NCBI GenBank assembly: GCA_033026295.1
Contig: CM065176.1
Span: forward strand, 6,333,705 to 6,397,704
Source: Channa striata
Lineage: Eukaryota > Chordata > Actinopteri > Anabantiformes > Channidae
Length of the DNA stretch: 64,000 nt
Direction of reading: 5' to 3'
The position numbers were made by a program, and so were the translations under genes. Shown in pieces: positions 54,470 to 64,000 of the stretch. The number at the start of each line of letters is the position of its first letter. Position 1 is the first letter of the stretch. The notes beneath the pieces are model-generated. The model searched no databases, was not told where the DNA came from, and saw nothing but the letters and a program-made list of their open reading frames with translations.

Positions 54470-54763
54470 TTAAAATCCTTCACTGGTTCCACAGAGACGG
54501 GGGTAGAACACACAGATAGTCCGCGTGATCTGCTGTGTGTTCATTACTGTAAATCTGACTGTATTATCGGGACACAGTGGTTTTTCTCTCAACTTCATTA
54601 ACTTTGTGTCATCCTCAGACTCATCAGACTTTGTGTTTGCTGTGTTAGTGGCTAATGATCTACACTGGACAACATGACATGTCTGACGAGAATCATGGTG
54701 AACTATGGGATACACTGAGGGCTGAATATCTTTTCTAAATAATGCATCTGACATGTCTACCAT
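54470..54763 (-). pseudogene. Inverted acidic-exon cassette, copy 2
   Basis: 98-codon frame MVDMSDALFRKDIQPSVYPI to CVFYPRLCGTSEGF, same architecture as 13928-14245, with the donor again AAGTTGAGA. Confidence 0.35.
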
Positions 54764-55931
54764 ACAGGGGACAGCACAGTTCAGCTTTAATATAATATGT
54801 AATATTATTTGATAAAAGTGGCAATTTTATTATAACATTAGTGCACGAGGAAGGTTTAAGGTACAGGTGTTCTCCTTTATGTCTAAACCCGAAAGATTTA
54901 AGAGTCTAACTTGCAGCACTGACACGTGATATGTTCATTTCTTACCTTGGCAACTGTTATATAATTTTCCAAAAATAGAAAAAATTGGCACTAGGAGGAT
55001 TTGATACGTGGGTACGTGGGTTTTTTTGGGTTCCTTTTTAGACGAGCTGAGGAAGGTTGAGTATGGATGAGGCACTGAACGTGCATATGATCAACTGAAA
55101 TACAATCAGATGAAACGTTATGAGTAATATTAATAATATTATAGTTCCATTTTAATTCAATTCAACTTTATTTATATAGCGCCAATTTACAACAAGGTCA
55201 TCTCAGGGCACTTTACATAATAAAGTCAAGACTATACAAACATGTAGAGAAAACCCAACAAATCCCCCTGGAGCAAGCCATAGGCAACGGTGGAGAGGAA
55301 AAACTCCCTTTAACAGAAGAAACCTCCAGCAGAACCAGGCTCAGGGTGGACGGCCATCTGCCTTGACCGGTTGGGCAGAGTGGAAAGTGGAGAGAGAAAA
55401 GAACAGAGCAACAAAAGCAACAACAAAACATTGAGCAGGTTAGTGGGACCAGTAGCTGCGCACTGGAGGACACACAGCGCCAAATCCGGGGACACCTGTG
55501 GACAGGGAGAGAGAGAGGGGGAAAGAGAGGGAGAGAGACGACTACGGGACAAAGAAGATACAGAGTTAATGTCATACAGTGGTGACATTATAGATGTGGG
55601 GTGAGAGGAGAGAATGAAGAGAAGAGGAAGTGGCACAGTGCAGAGTCCCCCAGCAGTCTAAGCCTATAGCAGCATGACTATAACCAACTATAAGCTTTAT
55701 CAAAAAGGAAGGTTTTGAGCCTAGTCTTAAAAATAGGGTGGGTGTCTGCTTCCCGAATCTGGACTGGGAGCTGGTTCCACAGGAGAGGAGCTTGATAGCT
55801 AAAGGCTCTGCCTCCCATTTTATTTTTGGAAATTCTGGGAACCACAAGTAGGCCTGCATTTTGGGACCGAAGTGGTCTAGTAGGATGATATGGTACTAAG
55901 AGATCTTTTCAATATGATGGGGCTTGGCCGT

Positions 55932-56917
55932 TTAAAGCTTTATAGGTAAGAAAAGGGTTTTAAATTCTATTCTGCATTTAATTGGAAGCCAATGGAGAGA
56001 AGCTAATGAAGGTGAAATATGATCTCTCTTACCAATCCCAGTCAGTAATCTTGCTGCAGCATTTTGGATTAATTGGAGGCTTTTTAGAGAGTTACTGGGG
56101 CAGCCTGAAAGTAGAGAATTACAGTAGTCCAATCTAGAAGTAACAAATGCATGAACCAATTTTTCAGCATCGCTTTGGGATAGGATGCTCCTAATTTTGG
56201 CAATGTTCCGTAGGTGGAAGAAGGCTGTTCTAGAGATTTGCTTTATGTGTGAGGTAAATGACAAATCCTGGTCAAAAATGACTCCAAGATTTCTTGCAGT
56301 ACTACTGGGGGCAAGAGTTATGTCGTCTAAAGTAGCGATATGGTTAGAAAACATGTCTCTTAGACTATTAGGCCCAAATACAATAGCTTCAGTTTTATCT
56401 GAGTTTAGAAGAAGAAAATTATACGTCATCCAGTCCCTTATGTCTTTAAGACATGCTTGTAGTTTGATTAATTTATTTGTTTCATCAGGTTTCATAGATA
56501 GATATAACTGCGTGTCATCAGCGTAGCAGTGAAAATTTACAGAGTGTTTTCTAATAATGTTGCCAAGGGAGACATATATAGAGTAAAGAGTATTGGTCCT
56601 AATACAGAGCCTTGTGGAATTCCATAACTAACTTTTGTGTATGTCGAAGATTCATCATTAACATGAGTAAATTGGAATCTATCTGATAGATACGATTTAA
56701 ACCAATTTAGTGCTCTTCCTTTAATTCCAATTACATGTTCTAGTCTCTGTAATAATATTCTGTGATCAATGGTGTCAAATGCAGCACTAAGATCTAGCAG
56801 AACTAGTATAGAGACAAGTCCGTTATCTGAAGCCAGAAGAAGATCGTTGGTGACTTTAATCAGTGCGGTTTCTGTGCTATGATGAAATCTAAAGCCTGAC
56901 TGAAATTCTTCAAACAA
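55932..56917 (-). pseudogene. L2-d ORF2, RT core and C-terminus
   Basis: VLLDLSAAFDTIDHRILLQR, GIPQGSVLGPILFTLY, then after a frame break near 56565 (CCAAGGGAGAC, one G short of L2-c) the rest including NSDKTEAIVFGP and LASLHWLPIKCRIEFK. Confidence 0.85.
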
Positions 56918-57061
56918 GTCGTTTCTGCGCAGGTGGTCACATTATTGCTTTACAACTACTTTTTCAAGTATTTTAGAAATAAAGGGAGATTGGATATTGG
57001 TCTGTAATTGGCTAAGACATCTGGATCCAGACTAGGTTTTTAAGTAGAGGTTTGATTACAG

Positions 57062-58663
57062 CTACCTTATAAGCCTTTGTACATATCCTGTTTGTAAGGA
57101 TAGATTAATGATATCTAATACGAACGTGTCTAATAAGGGTAGAGCATCTTTGAGCAGTCTAACTGGAATAGGGTCTAGCAGACATGTTGTTGGTTTAGAT
57201 GCCATAATAGTTGAAGTTAATTCAGCAGGGTCTATGGGCACAAAGCAGTCTAAAAGGGACTGAGGACTTACTGATGATTCTAATTCTGTTGTATTTGTGG
57301 GGAGGGTCTGGTGAATTTTATTTCTAATAGCTATGATTTTGTTTGTGAAGAAGGTCATGAAGTCATTGCTACATAGCGTTGAGGGAATACTAGTCTCAAC
57401 TGAACTATGGCTCTTAGTCAGCCTGGCTACAGTGCTGAAAAGAAACCGGGGGTTGTTCTTGTTTTCCTCTATTAGTGATGAATAATAAGCTGTTCTGGCT
57501 TTACGGAGTGCTAATTTGTATAAGTATAAACTCTTTTTCCAAGCTAGGCGTGATTCTTGTGAATGAGTGGAACGCCACTTCCTTTCTAGTCTTCGTGACG
57601 CCTGCTTTAAATTGCGGGTTTGCGAGCTATACCATGGAGATTGCCTGTTCAGAATTACTGCCTTCTTTTTTAGAGGGGCAACACTATCAAGTATGGAACG
57701 TAAAGATGCTGCATAATTATCAGTAAGGTAATCAACTTGTGCAGGAGTACAGTTAATGAGGCTACTCTCAGTTATATCGGTATGTGTTGAGGTAAATGAT
57801 GAAGGGATCATTTCCTTAAATTTGTTCACGGTGTTTTCAGATAAACACCTACTGAAGCAAAACTTCTTTCTAGCTGCTGTGTAGTCCAATAAACTAAATT
57901 CAAATGTTATTAGGAAATGGTCAAAGAGAACAGAATTATGAGGAAATACTGTTAGTTTATCAATTTCAATACCGTATGCAAGGACAAGGTCTAGGGTGTG
58001 ACTAAAACAGTGAGTGGGTTCATTTACAATTTGAGAGAAACCAATTGAATGTAATAATGAAGTAAATGCTGTGTTGAGGGAGTTACTGTCAGCATCTACA
58101 TGAATGTTAAAATCGCCCACTATGACGACTTTATCTGCACTAGGCACTAAGTCGGCTACAAAATCTGAGAATTAGGTCAAAAATTCAGAATAAGGGACTG
58201 GAGGACGGTACACAATAACAAATAGGAGTGAATTTTGAGTTTTCCAAATTGGGTGTGAAAGTCTCAGAGTAAGACTCTCAAATGAGTTATAACTATGTTT
58301 AGGTCTAGGTTCTATCGGTAAGCTTGAGTGATAGATTGCTGCTACTCCTCCACCTCGGCCTGAGCTTCTAGGAACATGATAGTTAATATGACTTGGGGGG
58401 GTCGACTCATTTAAACTAACATATTCTTCCTTCTGCAACCAGGTTTCAGTGAGACAAAATAAATCGAATTGATGATCACTTATCAAGTCATTTAATAACA
58501 GAGATTTAGATGAGAGAGATCTGATATTTAATAATCCACATTTAATTGTTTTAGTTTTTTGTTCAGTAAGAGGAGCAGTCCTGATTTTTATCAAGTTATT
58601 ATGATTAACTCCTCTTGTGATAATTTTTAGTTTGTAAAATTTAGTTAATCGGGGAACAGACAC
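57062..58663 (-). pseudogene. L2-d ORF2, endonuclease, linker and RT start
   Basis: From 58663: LLNIRSLSSKSLLLNDLISD, CLTETWLQKEEY, GRGGGVAAIY, VIVGDFNIHVDADSN, then the linker and the first RT block LLDPIPVRLLKDALP. One nonsense codon (TAA for Glu, 58172 region) and one-base losses in GG, T6 and G4 runs near 57078, 57039 and 56982 are the only breaks relative to L2-c and L2-b. Confidence 0.85.
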
Positions 58664-58768
58664 AGTTTCTATAGGAATGTGGGAGTTGTGGGGGGGTAAC
58701 GGCGGTAAGGATACTGCAGAGAGGCGTGTAGGACTGGATCTCTGCGTCCTAGGCTCAACTCTGGATTG

Positions 58769-58966
58769 TCAATGTTTTGGTTGTCTAATAAAATCAGCCA
58801 TATTTTTTGATAAGACAGAGGCACCATCCAAAGTAGGATGGATGCCGTCTCTCCTAATAAGCCTAGGTTTTCCCCAAAAACTTTTCCAATTGTCTATGTA
58901 GCCCACATCGTTTGCTGGACACCACCTAGACAGCCAGCGGTTGAATGACGACATGCAGCTATACAT
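58769..58966 (-). pseudogene. L2-d ORF1 C-terminus, esterase-like
   Basis: Same GYIDNW and DGIHPTLDGA motifs as 6269-6466. Confidence 0.6.
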
Positions 58967-59181
58967 GTCGTTACTGATCAGATTAGTGGTGAGTAATATT
59001 AGTCAGGTGTTTAGGAGGAAACACTCAGTCAGCTTGTTGTTTGTTTTTGAAGTTGCAGTGATGCTCTGTGACGTATTACACGAGACTAAGTGTATGTGAA
59101 GTTGTGTTTTTCCCTGTTACATTAGTAAATATAGTGTACAGCACTTGACTGAGTTTTTGTGACCCCCAGAAGTGAAAAACA

Positions 59182-59207
59182 GGGCTCGTCCGGGACTTGA
59201 ACCCCAG
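59182..59207 (-). pseudogene. Chimeric tRNA-Pro 3' end
   Basis: Same break as at 6681 and 33544. Confidence 0.8.
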
Positions 59208-60191
59208 CCATTAACGCTAATCTGCGAAGAACCCTCCTTGGAGCCATCCCTTAAATTACACTTGTAAATCTCCCTCATCAGACTCAACCAGCAGACCAAA
59301 AGGGGGAATAGATGAATTGGAATGCAACCAATTTCCTTTGGACTTCTAACCTTACAGAATAGATTAGAAATCTATAATCAAAATAGAAATTCACATAGTT
59401 GCAAATTAAAACGTTTTAATTGAGAATGACGAGAGAGAGTGGCACGGCACGACATTGCCATCCTTGGGTGGAAGTTATAAGTGCATCCCAGGAGGTACTC
59501 GTCTACAGAAAGAAATTAAACGGCATTAACTTGTTGTCTGAAAGTTAAAACACGATGTCATATTCTTCTGTCAACTCTGTACATTACACATACATGTTAC
59601 ATATTCATGCACGCCTTGTATACACCCGCTCAGTTATGTAAACGTGATCGTGTCATTTTATATTAATTAATTAACTGTTGTTGTGTGTTCTTACTGTGTG
59701 TTAATGGCTATTAGACAAAGCTAATTTTGGATGTAATAATCATTGGATTCCATTCATCTAATCAGAACTCTCACATGTATGTTATAATGAGACAATAACT
59801 ATTACACGCAGCAATCATGTTGCATTAAGCATTTTAACCTCCATAGGAGTTTGCACAGTAGAACAATTGTAATAATTTGCTTTGTTTTATAGTATGAGGT
59901 TTTGGGTTTGATGAAAACAGAAATCTATACTCGACTTTGTGTGAATAAACCGAACAAAGGATTTATTTTGATATATTTGCTAATATAACTTAGCTGAAGT
60001 TGTGAAAATTACTTTTTGTCGTTAATTCTCTCTGTACCTTTTCAAACTATTTTTAAAGCGTGCGTCTTTCCTGCCTGTTTTTGTCTTTGTTAGTATATAT
60101 TCATATGCATACTAACATTTATCTATATTTTCTGTAGTTGTACATTAATAAATCATTGAAAAGAACTGGTTCTGTGTTTGTCTTTTTTCAG

Positions 60192-60301
60192 AGAAACAGA
60201 CAGTCACTGAAACGGTAAAGAACTCATGACAAAGACTGATCTTGGGTCAAATTGTATTGTTTACTTAATTCTATTGTTACTGTGGACCATCGGCGGTTCA
60301 G
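60192..60301 (+). CDS. Signal-peptide-like exon, copy 5
   Basis: Same ATG (60226), hydrophobic core and splice sites as copy 1; the only change in the read-through frame (HSEE to HYEE) is beyond the donor. Confidence 0.45.
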
Positions 60302-61214
60302 GTAACATTTTTATCATAGCTTGGTTGAGCTTAAAAGACCTGGTGCCCCATTACGAGGAAATTAATGCTTTTGCATTAATATCAAATTACCCAAGTCGCA
60401 TTAGATTGCTACACAGCTGATTGCAATGGTCGCTCATTTTGGCTGAAGATGTCACAGGTTCACTTGCTGTAGCAAGCATCAAAGCATTTTACTCATTTAA
60501 TAACCTGAATCTCATGGTACAAACTGCAGTTTTAAATTTCATGACTTTTCTTTCTAAATGTTCAACAATCAACCTGCAATAAGTTGGAAATTGTTTAAGC
60601 TGTAGGTGTTGTGTTGGCTTCCTTTTTTTACGTACTTGTTTTTGTGTTTCCCACTTGTTACGTCACATTAATCTCCCAGAGGAACATGTCTAGTGACAGC
60701 TATTCTTCATTAGGTCTGTTTTTAGAATAGTCCCCGTGTTACCCCACCTCATGCTGTTATTGCTGTTATTCGATTGTATATTTTTGCTTTGGTTTTTAAT
60801 GGCTTTTAATGTTTTTGTTGAATTGATGGACATACTTAATGTTGGCTGCTTATGCATGTCTACTGTGAATCTGTGAGATTTGGGATGGATTACTCAAGTA
60901 TCTATGTACCAAGTAATCTGGAGAAATAGGGCTATATATATGATTCAGCGCTATAAAGTTGCATCTCATTGTACAAGTCATTTTGGGGGGACTTTAATTC
61001 ACCAGGAGGACTTTACCATCTATTGTATTGCTCTGTTTAATATTTCAAGTTCATTTTTTAAATCATTGATCAATACTACAGCAACAGTCAATGTCATGCA
61101 AAAATATTGACAACTACTGGTTACAGATACTTTGGGTGTAATTAGTAAGTGTGAAATAATTTGCAATTAAAAAATGTATTGTTTGTTGATACAGCGTTTT
61201 GGGTTCTGTTTTAG

Positions 61215-61284
61215 ACGAGCTGAGTAAGGTTAAGTATGGATGAGGCCTGATCAGCTGAAACACAATACAGATGAAAAGTTACAG
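61215..61284 (+). other. Conserved 70-bp non-coding exon, copy 7
   Basis: Two substitutions (GAGTAAGGTTAAG) but same length and intact splice sites. Confidence 0.5.
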
Positions 61285-61835
61285 GTAAGTGCAGCACAAA
61301 ACCTCTCCTCTCCCTTTTGTGGTGTAGCTGTATTCCTTCTTTCCACTTACTTAAGTCTTTAATTTTTTTCATCACATTTATGTTTACTTTTTTCCTTAAT
61401 AAGAGTGTGTGAACTTATGCTCATAGTTGTTGACTTTGTGTTTTGGTGCTACTAACCAAAGTGAGAATCGTAGCACCAGACAAAAATTTTTTTCTCCTAA
61501 CTCATTCCAAGTGTCTGTCTGTGCCCTCCAGTCCTGGGATTAAACTTTGGAAATTGATCTGGGGTCCATGTGTTGTCTGTTTATAGGGAGCCAAATAATT
61601 CAGTGTGATGTCCCTGTAGTGGTGGGTAATATTAGTCATTAATATTAATATTAGTCGGGTGTTTAGGAGGAAACACTCAGTCAGCTTGTTGTTTGTGTGT
61701 TTTTGAAGTTGTAGTGATGCTCTGTGACGTATTCGTAGACTAAGTGTATGTGAAGTTGTGTTTTTCCCTGTTACATCAGTAAACATAGTTTATAGCACTT
61801 GAGTGAGTTTTTGTGACCCCCAGAAGTGCAAAACA

Positions 61836-61907
61836 GGGCTCGTCCGGGATTTGAACCCGGGACCTCTCGCACCCTAAGCGAGAATCATACCCCTAGACCA
61901 ACGAGCC
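61836..61907 (-). tRNA. tRNA-Pro(AGG), copy 5
   Basis: 72 nt, same body and T4 terminator as the 9344 gene, its duplicate at an offset of 52492 bp. Confidence 0.95.
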
Positions 61908-62014
61908 TTGAGTTGCAATTTTTCACATGTATTTTTGTTGTCATCAAGACCGGCGTCTAAACCTTGTCAGTGGTGATGTGGCAAACTGGGACTGTGCGTC
62001 TCATCTTGTCCAAT

Positions 62015-62029
62015 GGCGCCCTCTGCTGG
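62015..62029 (-). promoter_or_regulatory. CTCF-like site, 108 bp upstream of tRNA-Pro copy 5
   Basis: Exact 15-base motif on the minus strand. Confidence 0.45.
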
Positions 62030-62034
62030 TCCAA

Positions 62035-62198
62035 ATTATGCAAAAAATTGTTTAGTTTACATGGAGGAGCTGAGACAGGCTCTGGTTGGTTTAGATGATA
62101 CTTTTTGCATTTCTTACTATCCACTGCAGTCTGTTCTTGTCCCATTTGGTGGCTGCTCCAAACCAGACTGTGATGGAGGGGCAGATGAGTATTTCTAA
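62035..62198 (+). pseudogene. Unrecognised cassette, 3' part, copy 2
   Basis: YMEELRQALVGLDDTFCISY to GGADEYF and stop; duplicate of 9543-9706 with a few replacements. Confidence 0.35.
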
Positions 62199-62614
62199 AG
62201 GCAATTTCAAATCACAAGAGCTGCATCCATCTCTTCCAAATCCATGATGCAATGCATCATCTAACTCAGTGGTGTAGTGCCCCTTCTCTATATCCCAGTG
62301 CAGATATTTGCAAATGCATGGAGTATTTCACCCAATAAATGCAGTTACACGAAGCGTATATGAAAAACATCTAAGATAACCTTTTTTTGCATAGTTAATA
62401 TTGCATTAGACACATATGAGCTAGCCAACAGATAGTTTGGAAATAATTGATGTACACCACAAACAGCTCAAGTTAAAACAGTAGCAGATATTTGTCTGGA
62501 CAGGTGCGTCTATGGGGAGATGATGACAGGAATCTTTGGTTTAAATGCTCTGACTTTATCTCAGACTCAAATCTGATTAAGAGAGTTAATATCTGTGTTT
62601 TTTCCCGCCATCAG

Positions 62615-62694
62615 GTGACTCTGACGTCAAACTGGACCCAAACACAGCAAACACAAAGTCTGATGAGTCTGAGGATGACACAAAGTTAATGAAG
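62615..62694 (+). other. 80-bp acidic exon-like segment, copy 2
   Basis: Same 80-bp form and splice sites as 10123-10202. Confidence 0.4.
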
Positions 62695-63485
62695 GTGAGA
62701 GAAAAACCACTGTGTCCCGATAATACAGCCAGATTTACAGTAATGAACACACGGACTACCTGTGTGTTCTACCCCCGTCTCTGTGGAACCAGTGAAGAGG
62801 TCCTCAGTGTTGTGACTGATTTCAACAAATCCTTAAAATGTACTTTCGCTATTGCTTCAGAGAGCTGTGTTGTCCATAATTAGGCCGTATCATACTTGAA
62901 CTGTAAACCACAAAGTCAATCTGTGTGTTATCTTATCAGTTTTTATTTGTAATTGACAGATTTGGAGCCATAAAGTTAGAATGCACCAAAACAGAACATC
63001 TGTAATGTTTGTATTGATCCAATGTATACAGTTTATGACCACAGATGAAACTGTGTATCAGATCTTTACGGGCTTCACAGTCTGAATGAACTATAAAAGA
63101 AATGTATCATAAAATCACTGATGTAGTTCCGTTCTAAATTCCAGCCTCCATCGAGCTTCATGCCTAAAGTACAAACTGAGTCTGGACACGTAACATACAG
63201 GTGATCATAGAATATATTACTCATCATCTTCAACTCGTTTCCCTGTTTGTCATTCTGTCATTTTCAGTAACGTTTTCTCCACAAGTCCAGTAAGTCAGTA
63301 AGATTCTCCTCAGCTGTTTTCATCAACATATGTATTTTCTGACTTAGACTTGATTTGAAAACTAAGTGGTTTCTGTTGTTTTACAGTTTCAGTGGCGTCT
63401 GCTGTGCGATGAGATCAACGTTTAGTTTTTTTATTTTTTAAATTAAAACATTGATAAGGTCATTCAGCTCTTCTTTGTCCTTCAG

Positions 63486-63675
63486 GTTCAGGTGTCCTAG
63501 TCCAGGTGTGTTCCACTGTAATATGACTGGACTGGTGTTTGTCATGGCACAGGAAGCAGAGCTCATGTACAGGACCGTCCAATGGGATGAGAGCCTCCTC
63601 CAGTCAGCTGGCCAAATACCTGCAGGGCCGCTGTTTGACGATGCATTAGACTGTCTGACTAAAAGAAAAGGCTGA
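63486..63675 (+). pseudogene. FIIND (ZU5) fragment, copy 4
   Basis: Same as 10993-11182, with the stop changed from TAA to TGA. Confidence 0.75.
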
Positions 63676-63760
63676 AATAAACAGACACGTAATGTTAAAG
63701 TAGATTTAAAAATGTAAAATGATGTGGCAAACTGGGACTCTGCGTCTCATCTTGTCCATC

Positions 63761-63775
63761 AGCGCCCTCTGCTGG
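63761..63775 (-). promoter_or_regulatory. CTCF-like site before the last CARD exon
   Basis: CCAGCAGAGGGCGCT on the minus strand, still within the CTCF consensus. Confidence 0.4.
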
Positions 63776-63926
63776 TCCAAATTATGCCTCACCTTTGTGG
63801 ATTTGGATGAATATGCTGTAGTGAAGATGCATGAGTAGACTGGAACATAACAGTCTCCTATGTTTCCATGTTTGTAGTATAGCTTCCCTTGTTTACAGCA
63901 TTTGTCATTTGGACTGTTGTCCTCAG

Positions 63927-64000
63927 TCCGGACACAGTTTGTTAATGCGGTTTCTGAACCGGTTTTAAACCAGCTGCTGGATCAACTTCTGCAGCAGGGG
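63927..64000 (+). CDS. CARD exon, cut by the window end
   Basis: Acceptor GTTGTCCTCAG, then VRTQFVNAVSEPVLNQLLDQ and LLQQG up to the last base. It follows the complete-exon form of 11756, without the hairpin and permuted tRNA insertion seen in unit 1. Confidence 0.75.

Larger units (their letters stand above)
55143..58986 (-). mobile_element. L2-type LINE, most complete copy (L2-d)
   Basis: Contains the 3' tail (TCAATTCAACTTTATTTATA), 3' UTR, RT C-terminus, RT core with YADD region, linker, endonuclease and the esterase end of ORF1. The 5' edge is the same as in L2-b. It is about 3.8 kb, with only the start of ORF1 missing. Confidence 0.9.
58987..61284. repeat. Accessory unit left half, copy 4
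   Basis: Colinear with 6488-8792 at an offset of about 52.5 kb; together with 61285-63920 versus 8793-11425 it is the largest duplication in the window. Spacers hold no recognised gene. Confidence 0.9.

Overview
The window is teleost fish nuclear DNA, probably from a percomorph. The evidence is the repeat content (fish L2 elements with an esterase ORF1, CR1/Rex1-like LINEs, an R4/Rex6-like element, hAT and Ty1/copia elements), pieces of the fish-expanded NLR family (FISNA, FIIND, CARD), eukaryotic nuclear tRNA genes with internal A and B boxes, and consensus GT/AG splice sites. No complete host protein-coding gene is visible. One 100-N gap (48349-48448) marks an assembly join.

Layout. 1-6487: a ~3.0-kb direct duplication (1-1393 and 3031-4415), each copy with a tRNA-Ser(GCT) gene and a piece of an antisense L2 element; a tRNA-Ala(TGC) gene and a tRNA-Ser fragment lie between. 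6488-15121: the first accessory unit, with a signal-peptide-like exon, a 70-bp non-coding exon, tRNA-Pro, an unrecognised cassette, an 80-bp exon, a FIIND piece, CARD exons and a circularly permuted tRNA-Pro. 15122-19829: a young Ty1/copia element. 19830-29700: LINE, hAT and R4 insertions, more tRNA-Pro genes and a FISNA relic. 30000-48348: further shuffled copies, including a hAT element whose (TA)n tract carries a 2.9-kb R4-type element. 48449-55140: another mosaic copy. 55143-64000: a near-complete antisense L2, then a second copy of 4480-11430, about 52.5 kb from the first. The window ends inside a CARD exon.

Overall. The region looks like an actively duplicating mosaic built on a tRNA-Pro unit. 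Eight full-length tRNA-Pro genes (AGG, TGG, CGG) and one damaged copy are all on the minus strand. Each has a CTCF-like CCAGCAGAGGGCGCC motif 108-111 bp upstream. NLRP1-like immune-receptor exons (ZU5 part of FIIND, CARD, FISNA) have been copied with the unit and mostly broken. Many retroelement frameshifts fall in short homopolymers, so some apparent decay may be assembly error. Best candidates for something new: the permuted tRNA-Pro with an adjacent hairpin (11475-11625), the tRNA/CTCF-like array, and the repeatedly preserved splice-bounded exons.
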